A DNA stretch of 10,859 nt from UM-FILTER-39-64 sp964367055 (GTDB lineage: Bacteria > Patescibacteriota > Minisyncoccia > UBA6257 > UBA9933), in NCBI GenBank assembly GCA_964367055.1, contig CAYIWD010000019.1, forward strand, positions 1 through 10,859. The letters run 5' to 3'. Shown here piece after piece: positions 6,099 through 10,859 of the stretch. Every line of letters begins with the position of its first letter. Positions within the stretch are counted from its first letter, which is position 1. The notes under the pieces are model-generated. The model did no database searches and was not told where the DNA came from. It saw only the letters and a program-made list of their open reading frames with translations. Position numbers and translations under genes: made by a program.

Positions 6099-7880
6099 AT
6101 GATTCGCAACATCGCAATTATCGCTCACGTTGACCACGGCAAATCAACTTTGGTTGACGCGCTCTTAAAACAATCCGAGACCAAGCTCGGCAAACTTGTA
6201 AATGACGAACTGATTATGGACTCAAACGAGATTGAACGTGAGCGCGGCATTACTATTTTTTCCAAAAACGCTGCGGTGATTTATCATGAAACGAAAATTA
6301 ATATTATTGACACGCCGGGACACGCTGATTTCGGCGGAGAAGTGGAGCGCGTTTTGAACATGGCTGACGGTTCACTTTTACTTGTTGACGCTCAAGAAGG
6401 TCCGATGCCGCAAACTCGTTTTGTGTTGAAAAAAGCGCTTAGCGCCGGTCATAAGATTATTTTGGTTATAAACAAAATTGATAAACAGAGCATCCGTGTA
6501 AACCATGTACTTGAAAAAGTAATTGAACTTTTTATTGATCTTGGCGCGACAGAAGAACAATTGAATTTTCCCATTATTTACGCGGCGGGAAAATTGGGCG
6601 TGGCAGACATATCGCCCGAGCTCGCTAACATGAAAAGCATTGTTCCTCTTTATGACGCCATTATTAAATATATTCCAGCTCCGAAAATCATAAGCGATGC
6701 GCCTTTTCAGATGATAGTGGTTTCTATTCAATACGATAATTATATCGGAAGAATCGCGGTAGGCCGAATCCATCGCGGCGAGGTAAAAAATGGAATGCAA
6801 GTCGCACGCATAAGGAGCGATGGCACAGTAAAAAATTTTAAGATTACAGAATTGATGACGTTTTTAGGTCTTAAGCGTGTGGCAGTTGAATCGGCTAGCG
6901 CCGGCGATATTGTGGCTATTTCTGGTATAGCAGAAGTGAATATCGGCGATACCATCGCTGACGCAGAGCGCCCCGAACCATTACCTTTAATTATGATTGA
7001 AAAACCAACAGTTAAGATGGTTTTTTCCGTTAATAATTCTCCTTTTTCTGGAACTGAGGGCGAATATTGCACTTCGCGCAATTTACGCGAGCGGCTTTTC
7101 AAAGAACTTGATAATGATGTGGCGCTCAGGGTAGAGGAATGCGATTCAACTGATGAATTTTTAGTTAGCGGCCGCGGCGAACTGCACTTAACAATTCTTA
7201 TAGAAAAGATGCGACGCGAGGGTTATGAACTTCAAGTTTCAAAACCAGAGGTTATTTTTAAGGAAGAAGACGGCGTAATTTTGGAACCAGCAGAAGATGT
7301 TTGGATTGAGGTGCCGGAAAAATATTCTGGTCTTGTTATTCAAAAGATGAACGAGCGGAAAGCTGAGTTAAAAAATATGAGCGTTGAAAACAGCATTGCC
7401 TCATTTCATTTTTTTATTCCCACCCGCGGCCTCATTGGTTTCCGCAACGAGTTTATGGTAGAAACTCGGGGGACTGGCGTGATTAATTCTCTTTTCGCGG
7501 GTTATTTTCCAAAGTTTGATTCTGTTGTAGCGAATCCTCACGGCTCGCTTGTAGTTCATGAAGCAGGTACTGCTACTGCTTACGCGCTTTTACGCAGCCA
7601 AGAGCGAGGCGTTATGTTTATTGGTCCAGGCGAAAAAGTTTATGAAGGCGAGGTGGTGGGACAGAATGCTAAAGACGGAGATATTGTAGTAAATGTTTGT
7701 AAGCAAAAACAGCTTTCAAACTTTCGGGCCAAGACCGACGCGGTAACAGACGATTTAATACCGCCGCGTATATTGTCGTTGGAACAGGCGCTTGAATATA
7801 TTGGCGATGATGAGTTGATGGAAGTAACGCCCAAAAGTATCCGGCTACGCAAAAGAATTCTACGAAACGCTTTGCGTTAA
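6099..7880 (+). CDS. typA: Ribosome-associated translational GTPase TypA/BipA
   Basis: A 593-residue cytoplasmic GTPase of the EF-G-like group that binds ribosomes and helps 50S assembly and growth under stress. G motifs are all readable: AHVDHGKST (9-17), RGITI (49-53), DTPGHADFGGEVERV (71-85), NKID (125-128), and YAAGKLG (161-167) in the G5 position, where many homologues have YASALNG. EF-G-like beta-barrel and alpha-beta domains follow, and the characteristic C-terminal end with LEQALEYIGDDELMEVTP is present. The length is close to the usual 600-615 residues, so the gene is complete. ATG 6099 gives the canonical MIRNIAIIAHVDHGK beginning and fits the promoter at 6061. It is divergent from the GH18 gene across 94 bp. 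Confidence 0.97.
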   Translation: MIRNIAIIAHVDHGKSTLVDALLKQSETKLGKLVNDELIMDSNEIERERGITIFSKNAAVIYHETKINIIDTPGHADFGGEVERVLNMADGSLLLVDAQEGPMPQTRFVLKKALSAGHKIILVINKIDKQSIRVNHVLEKVIELFIDLGATEEQLNFPIIYAAGKLGVADISPELANMKSIVPLYDAIIKYIPAPKIISDAPFQMIVVSIQYDNYIGRIAVGRIHRGEVKNGMQVARIRSDGTVKNFKITELMTFLGLKRVAVESASAGDIVAISGIAEVNIGDTIADAERPEPLPLIMIEKPTVKMVFSVNNSPFSGTEGEYCTSRNLRERLFKELDNDVALRVEECDSTDEFLVSGRGELHLTILIEKMRREGYELQVSKPEVIFKEEDGVILEPAEDVWIEVPEKYSGLVIQKMNERKAELKNMSVENSIASFHFFIPTRGLIGFRNEFMVETRGTGVINSLFAGYFPKFDSVVANPHGSLVVHEAGTATAYALLRSQERGVMFIGPGEKVYEGEVVGQNAKDGDIVVNVCKQKQLSNFRAKTDAVTDDLIPPRILSLEQALEYIGDDELMEVTPKSIRLRKRILRNALR

Positions 7881-7886
7881 TTAAAA

Positions 7887-8000
7887 TTTACCCCGTTACT
7901 TGAATGCCCTGCGTTTTTGGCGCGGAGTTGGGCGAGCGAAGTAATCTTAACTAATTTGCCATAGGTGTTTAAATGCCCCGTTGTCAAGTAACGGGGTTTA
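7887..8000. mobile_element. MITE-like element with 13-bp terminal inverted repeats
   Basis: CCCCGTTACTTGA (7891-7903) and TCAAGTAACGGGG (7984-7996) are perfect inverted repeats bounding a 106-bp non-coding unit. It is flanked by the direct repeat TTTA at 7887-7890 and 7997-8000, as expected of a target duplication made by transposition. Inside, GCCC/GGGC (7906-7909/7930-7933) and GCG/CGC (7911-7913/7921-7923) can form a nested hairpin. There is no transposase, so it would need to be moved in trans. In the AT-rich background a 4-bp TTTA match could arise by chance, so the duplication is suggestive rather than proof. It could instead be an RNA stem or a regulatory hairpin at the end of typA. 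Confidence 0.5.
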
Positions 8001-8009
8001 TTTTATACT
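7981..8009 (+). promoter_or_regulatory. Promoter of the 66-aa gene, -35 inside the element's right end
   Basis: TTGTCA (7981-7986, 5 of 6), a 17-bp spacer and TATACT (8004-8009, 5 of 6) form a strong sigma70 promoter whose -10 box ends 7 nt before ATG 8017. The -35 box overlaps the right inverted repeat of the MITE-like element, while the -10 box lies in flanking DNA. Confidence 0.65.
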
Positions 8010-8016
8010 TATTAGT

Positions 8017-8217
8017 ATGGAACCGGAATTATCAAAAAGAATAGACGAAATGGATAAAAAAATTGATGCGGTTTATGCGTCAGTTGAAAAAACTAGAAAA
8101 TACTTCCGCTTAACGCTTATCATCAGTATTGCCGTAATCATTTTGCCGCTTATCGCTTTAGTTTTCTTAATCCCTTATTTTCTTCAAACAATTAATCTGG
8201 CAGGTTTAGGATTGTAG
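8017..8217 (+). CDS. Small membrane-anchored protein, 66 aa, function unknown
   Basis: The N-terminal half (residues 1-31) is charged and helical, with Leu/Ile/Met/Val spacing suggestive of a short coiled coil. It is followed by one long hydrophobic helix (about 32-56) and a short tail ending NLAGLGL. There is no signal sequence, so it should sit as a single-pass or hairpin anchor with the charged part in the cytoplasm. Small proteins of this make-up are common in Parcubacteria-like genomes, but I know no assigned role. ATG 8017 is chosen over the in-frame TTG at 7981 because that TTG is part of the promoter's -35 box. No terminator was found between it and the next gene's promoter. Confidence 0.7.
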   Translation: MEPELSKRIDEMDKKIDAVYASVEKTRKYFRLTLIISIAVIILPLIALVFLIPYFLQTINLAGLGL

Positions 8218-8238
8218 GAGTTTTTCTGTCAATAAAGT

Positions 8239-8267
8239 TTGACAAATTTTAATTAAACCTATATGTT
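8239..8267 (+). promoter_or_regulatory. Promoter of the 69-aa gene
   Basis: A perfect TTGACA (8239-8244) is followed after 17 bp by TATGTT (8262-8267, 4 of 6). Transcription should start near 8274, giving a leader of about 33 nt that carries a strong ribosome site. It is the only clearly leadered promoter in the window. Confidence 0.6.
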
Positions 8268-8290
8268 GTTTTTAGTAAATAAAAAATTGG

Positions 8291-8300
8291 AAAGGAGGTG
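8291..8300 (+). promoter_or_regulatory. Near-perfect Shine-Dalgarno for the 69-aa gene
   Basis: AAAGGAGGTG is complementary to almost the full anti-Shine-Dalgarno of 16S rRNA. Its GGAGG core ends 8 nt before ATG 8307. The site selects 8307 over the in-frame GTG at 8298, which lies inside the Shine-Dalgarno itself. Confidence 0.85.
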
Positions 8301-8306
8301 GTAGTA

Positions 8307-8516
8307 ATGAAGATAAATGGTATACCGATAAAAGTAAAAGCGGACACGGTGATTGAGTTGGAAAAAGAGGATAGAATTCAGCTTACTGCGCCTGCTGGCA
8401 TGGGTCGAACCTGCGTATATCTCGAGGTTAATCCATGCGGAATGTTGAATATTACAGGCGGCTCGTCTATTATCGGGAAAATCGCCGGTCTGGGTATGTG
8501 GCAAAAGGTTGGCTGA
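8307..8516 (+). CDS. Small soluble protein, 69 aa, unknown, probably highly expressed
   Basis: I do not recognise this protein. It has no signal peptide or clear membrane span. The first half alternates polar and hydrophobic residues as in beta strands (MKINGIPIKVKADTVIELEK), the middle holds two cysteines (RTCVYLEVNPCG, 34-45), and the end is glycine-rich (GGSSIIGKIAGLGMWQKVG, 51-69). The gene stands alone with its own consensus promoter, a near-perfect Shine-Dalgarno and a terminator 25 nt after the stop, the arrangement expected of an abundant product. Frames on the opposite strand here are shadows. A small structural or nucleic-acid-binding beta protein, or a modified peptide precursor, are possibilities that the sequence alone does not settle. 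Confidence 0.7.
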   Translation: MKINGIPIKVKADTVIELEKEDRIQLTAPAGMGRTCVYLEVNPCGMLNITGGSSIIGKIAGLGMWQKVG

Positions 8517-8540
8517 AGTGCAGAGCACAGATTTCGTTTT

Positions 8541-8569
8541 AAGGACCCGTCACCTGGGGTCCTTTTTTT
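8541..8569 (+). terminator. Rho-independent terminator of the 69-aa gene
   Basis: AAGGACCC (8541-8548) pairs with GGGTCCTT (8557-8564) across an 8-nt loop, and a run of seven T follows (8563-8569). The T run overlaps the last two bases of the convergent gene's stop codon. On the minus strand the stem is followed only by TTAAAA, so termination in that direction would be weak. Confidence 0.85.
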
Positions 8570-9554
8570 AACGCCGGGGCCAGCGGGAACGTTTATAGGA
8601 TTCAACCTCGCTAAATTTCAAATCTGTGACGATATTTCCTGTTCTTATATAGAAACGCTCGTCTTCATTTAACTTTAGATAAACCGGCTTGTGACCGAGT
8701 GAAACTTGGACAATACACACCTCGTATTCTTCAACATTATAAAACCATAATTTTACTAAACTTCGGAATTCCGGGCCAATCATAGCGTTGAACACTTGCG
8801 TGAAATGATTTTCAAATCCGTCGCTGTCTTTGTGTTGTAGGGTTTGATAATCATGATGTAATCCCAGTGGTTTGCGTGAGTCATCAATTCCAATAACGAG
8901 ATAGCCGCCTTTGGAATTCAAAAAAGCGGCAATGCTTTTCATCGCGGCTTTTTCTAAATCGCGGTTTATATTGCCGATTTTATGGTCAAAGCGAAGCGAG
9001 GACTTGAACTCAAGTTTTTCATCTTCTTCTTGATTAATTATTTTTGCGATGTCTGGTTTTTCAGTAAATCTCTGAATATTTGGGCTAATGAATCTCTCAA
9101 TTATCTTCAGATAATTTTTAGGGCGCGAAATTGTTTTTAAAATTATTGAGTTGTGATTGTTATTTTGAAGATTAATAGAACCGTAATGAAATAATTTTCC
9201 AATAGGCCCGGAAGACAGCACAACAGTCATTGATTTCTCTAATGGAAAAGTTTTATTTTTTTTGAAAAAAACTCCGTGCGAGTGAGAAATAACGCCTTGA
9301 TTTATATTATAGTATTCGTAGTACCAGCTTAGAAAAGCGTAGATAGTTATAAATAATTGCGCTCCGGAAAGTAACAAAAATTTAGCGAAGTCATAGGGCA
9401 GTAAATTTGAAAAAAATAACCGGGTATATAACTCAAATTTATAATTGCCGTGGCCTGTGGCGAGATAATAAAGCACAAAAGCAAGGATTTCAATTCCGAT
9501 GAAATTGCGTATTAAAACAATTGGGCTGCGCCTTATGGTGATCGAATTGTTCAT
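8568..9554 (-). CDS. Membrane bPH2-like domain fused to Schlafen AlbA_2 domain
   Basis: A 328-residue protein with an unusual build. Two hydrophobic segments (about 11-33 and 55-78) lead into a region like the bacterial PH domain of YdbT/YdbS proteins: YNINQGVISHSHGVFFKK (82-99), PLEK (104-107) and GPIGKLFHYGSINLQ (116-130). From about 170 it is a Schlafen AlbA_2 domain: EEDEKLEFKSS (176-186), AAFLNSKGGYLVIGIDD (209-225), then GLHHDYQ and RFYIRTGN (300-307). AlbA_2 domains bind nucleic acid, and in some Schlafens acidic residues cut tRNA or rRNA; Glu177, Glu182 and Asp224/225 stand in comparable places, which is inference. The second half should face the cytoplasm. It is 66 bp downstream of obgE on the same strand, with its own possible promoter. 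Confidence 0.75.
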   Translation of the reverse strand: MNNSITIRRSPIVLIRNFIGIEILAFVLYYLATGHGNYKFELYTRLFFSNLLPYDFAKFLLLSGAQLFITIYAFLSWYYEYYNINQGVISHSHGVFFKKNKTFPLEKSMTVVLSSGPIGKLFHYGSINLQNNNHNSIILKTISRPKNYLKIIERFISPNIQRFTEKPDIAKIINQEEDEKLEFKSSLRFDHKIGNINRDLEKAAMKSIAAFLNSKGGYLVIGIDDSRKPLGLHHDYQTLQHKDSDGFENHFTQVFNAMIGPEFRSLVKLWFYNVEEYEVCIVQVSLGHKPVYLKLNEDERFYIRTGNIVTDLKFSEVESYKRSRWPRR

Positions 9555-9565
9555 TGGATAATGTA

Positions 9566-9593
9566 ATTATAATACCCCTTTGGTGTTCCGCAA
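9566..9593 (-). promoter_or_regulatory. Possible promoter of the PH-AlbA_2 gene
   Basis: A perfect TATAAT (9571-9566) ends 11 nt before ATG 9554. TTGCGG (9593-9588) stands 16 bp upstream as a weak -35 (3 of 6). A leader of about 4-5 nt is predicted. Read-through from obgE is also possible, since no terminator is seen between the genes. Confidence 0.45.
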
Positions 9594-9620
9594 TACAACA
9601 AATCGCATTATGATACGGGA

Positions 9621-10601
9621 TTATTTTTTAAGGCCAGCGAATTTTTTTGCCTTTATCTTATTCAAGATATTTTTTACCTCTTCCAATTTTTTATCGTCCA
9701 AGATTGAAATTGCGATAGTTTTAGAGTTCAGCTTTTTAAGCGTAGCCAAATTCTTTTTTAGGACTACTGGCGACACGTTGTCGCTTTTGCTTAAGAATAA
9801 ATATTCTGATTTGCTTAACAAGGCTTTATTATAAGCGCCAAGTTCTTTTCTGATGACCTTATAATCTTTTACTGGATTGCTTGATTCAGCGGAGACAAGA
9901 TGGAAAATAATTCCTGTCCGTTCGATATGGCGCAGGAATTTTATGCCCAACCCTTTTCCTTTTGATGAACCTTCAATAAGTCCCGGGATATCTGCGATAA
10001 TGAGTTCGTAATAAACTCCGAGATTCGGTTCAAGCGTGGTAAAAGGATAATCTGCGACCCGGCTTTTGGCGTTCGTAAGTTCGTTTAAGAGGCTCGATTT
10101 GCCGGCGTTCGGCAACCCGACAAGCCCGATGTCCGCGATAAGTTTCAGCTCCAGCCGTAATTTGAATTCTTCGCCTGGTAGCCCCAATTGAAATTGCATC
10201 GGCGTCGTGTTCGTCGAAGAACGGAAATGAAAATTGCCTTTGCCGCCATTGCCACCTTTTGCGAGAATCAGCCGCTCGCCAATTTTAACGATTTCCACGT
10301 TGTTTCCATTCGTAAGATTTTGGATAACAGTGCCCACCGGAACTCTTATGATAAAGTTTTTCCCATCATGGCCGTCTTTAAATTGCTCTCTGCCGTCCAT
10401 GCCATGTTCTGCCCGCAACACTTTTTTATAGCGGAATTGTTGAAGCGCGCTCAAATCAGAAATACCCTCGGCGTATACACTTCCGCCTTTTCCGCCGCTT
10501 CCGCCAGCAGGCCCAAGCGACATCAGGTTTTTATTAAACGCCACAGCGCCTTTCCCGCCATTTCCTGCGTATACTTTAATAATAACGTCATCAATAAACA
10601 T
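9621..10601 (-). CDS. obgE: Obg-family ribosome-assembly GTPase
   Basis: A 326-residue cytoplasmic GTPase that binds the 50S subunit during assembly and links growth to the GTP/ppGpp state. Residues 1-157 are the glycine-rich Obg domain (NGGKGAV, GPAGGSGGKGG, AKGGNGGKG). The G domain follows: GLPNAGKSS (162-170, G1), PFTTLEPNLG (186-195, G2), DIPGLIEG (204-211, G3), a variant G4 SKSD (271-274) where most homologues have NKxD, and AISI (297-300) at G5. The protein ends shortly after the G domain, so the optional C-terminal OCT domain is missing, as in other short Obg proteins. ATG 10601 gives the usual MFxDxVxIxVxAGxGG beginning. A perfect -10 box ends 7 nt before it. It is divergent from xseA. 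Confidence 0.96.
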   Translation of the reverse strand: MFIDDVIIKVYAGNGGKGAVAFNKNLMSLGPAGGSGGKGGSVYAEGISDLSALQQFRYKKVLRAEHGMDGREQFKDGHDGKNFIIRVPVGTVIQNLTNGNNVEIVKIGERLILAKGGNGGKGNFHFRSSTNTTPMQFQLGLPGEEFKLRLELKLIADIGLVGLPNAGKSSLLNELTNAKSRVADYPFTTLEPNLGVYYELIIADIPGLIEGSSKGKGLGIKFLRHIERTGIIFHLVSAESSNPVKDYKVIRKELGAYNKALLSKSEYLFLSKSDNVSPVVLKKNLATLKKLNSKTIAISILDDKKLEEVKNILNKIKAKKFAGLKK

Positions 10602-10608
10602 TGTAAGT

Positions 10609-10637
10609 ATTATAGAGTAGAAATTAATATATTAGAA
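10609..10637 (-). promoter_or_regulatory. Promoter of obgE
   Basis: On the minus strand, TATAAT (10614-10609) ends 7 nt before ATG 10601. TTCTAA (10637-10632), 17 bp upstream, is a weak -35 (3 of 6). It lies interleaved with the xseA promoter on the other strand. Confidence 0.55.
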
Positions 10638-10646
10638 GCTTATAAT
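10618..10646 (+). promoter_or_regulatory. Promoter of xseA
   Basis: TATAAT (10641-10646) ends 6 nt before ATG 10653. TAGAAA (10618-10623), 17 bp upstream, is a -35 candidate (4 of 6). A start of transcription at or next to the ATG is predicted. Confidence 0.55.
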
Positions 10647-10652
10647 CAATCA

Positions 10653-10859
10653 ATGGCTCAAGATATCAAAGTTTTTTCTGTTTCCGAGTATATAGAATTT
10701 CTTAACACTTTTTTCGCAAAACAAGAACATCGCGTACTTGGAGAAATCAGCGAGCTTAAATTTGCTCAAAAAGGGCATGTTTATTTTACTATAAAAGATA
10801 AAAGCGAAGACGCTATTCTTGATTGTAAAATGTGGAAAAATGTTTATGACCTTTGCGGA
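10653..10859 (+). CDS. xseA: Exodeoxyribonuclease VII large subunit, N-terminal part (cut by window end)
   Basis: The first 69 codons of a gene that runs off the window. The residues match the N-terminal OB-fold of XseA, which binds single-stranded DNA: VFSVSEYIEFLN (7-18) is the usual opening helix, and GEISELK (30-36) followed by GHVYFTIKDK (41-50) is the characteristic strand pair. The complete enzyme pairs with small subunits (XseB) and degrades single-stranded DNA from both ends during repair. The catalytic domain lies outside the window. No Shine-Dalgarno precedes the ATG, and the -10 box is 6 nt away. Confidence 0.85.
   Translation, partial: MAQDIKVFSVSEYIEFLNTFFAKQEHRVLGEISELKFAQKGHVYFTIKDKSEDAILDCKMWKNVYDLCG

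Noticed and set aside
6005..6112. Upstream start extending the GH18 protein by 36 residues
   Set aside because: It would bury the signal peptide and overlaps typA and both divergent promoters.
6378..7102. Minus-strand frames inside typA
   Set aside because: They lie opposite conserved typA coding sequence and encode no recognisable protein.
7890..8005. The long inverted repeat after typA as a rho-independent terminator
   Set aside because: The arms are separated by about 80 nt and the right arm is followed by TTTATTTTAT rather than a clean T run; a MITE-like element with flanking TTTA fits better.
8259..8605. Minus-strand frames opposite the 69-aa gene (75 and 89 codons)
   Set aside because: They run through the promoter, Shine-Dalgarno or terminator of the plus-strand gene and have no ribosome site; they are shadows.
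1..10859. Recoding of TGA as in some CPR lineages
   Set aside because: TGA ends the PAP2 gene (2995-2997) and the 69-aa gene (8514-8516) at sensible places, and no gene contains internal TGA.
1..10859. CRISPR array, integrase, transposase or prophage genes
   Set aside because: No regularly spaced repeats and no such protein in any frame.

Overview
The window looks like chromosomal DNA from an AT-rich, small-genome bacterium, most likely a member of the Candidate Phyla Radiation (Parcubacteria/Patescibacteria-like). I infer this from the short intergenic gaps, Lys/Ile/Phe/Asn-rich proteins, short versions of housekeeping genes and many small uncharacterised membrane proteins. TGA is used as a normal stop (for example at 2995-2997 and 8514-8516), so the TGA-recoded Absconditabacteria/Gracilibacteria are unlikely. 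No search could be run, so the placement is an inference.

Layout, left to right. 1-137: a GC-rich inverted-repeat segment without a gene. 138-2272 (minus): a two-gene unit, an uncharacterised His-rich membrane protein followed by a CPA2-type cation:proton antiporter with an RCK domain. 2371-4311 (plus): a tight three-gene operon of a PAP2/sphingomyelin-synthase-like phosphatase, a family 2 glycosyltransferase and a DedA protein, all plausible actors in lipid-carrier metabolism at the membrane. 4315-6004 (minus): a secreted GH18 glycosidase followed 1 bp later by a membrane protein with a metal-hydrolase-like His/Asp pattern. 6099-7880 (plus): typA/bipA. 7887-8000: a MITE-like element with 13-bp terminal inverted repeats and a TTTA duplication. 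8017-8217 and 8307-8516 (plus): two small proteins, the second with a consensus promoter, a near-perfect Shine-Dalgarno and a rho-independent terminator. 8568-10601 (minus): obgE and, downstream, an unusual fusion of a bacterial PH-like domain to a Schlafen AlbA_2 domain. 10653-end (plus): the first 69 codons of xseA.

The most striking global signal is regulatory. In eight of nine transcription units a sigma70-type promoter can be placed so that its -10 box ends only 6-11 nt before the chosen ATG, with no room for a Shine-Dalgarno. These genes should be made from leaderless or nearly leaderless mRNAs. The exception is the 69-aa gene at 8307, with a roughly 33-nt leader and a strong Shine-Dalgarno. 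This pattern also fixes several start codons downstream of the longest open frame.

Other points of interest are the MITE-like element, one end of which supplies the -35 box of the next gene; a shared sequence core between that element and the GC-rich segment at the window start; the PH-AlbA_2 fusion; and the compact envelope operon. No tRNA, rRNA, CRISPR array or intact transposase was seen, and no gene-free stretch exceeds 300 bases.
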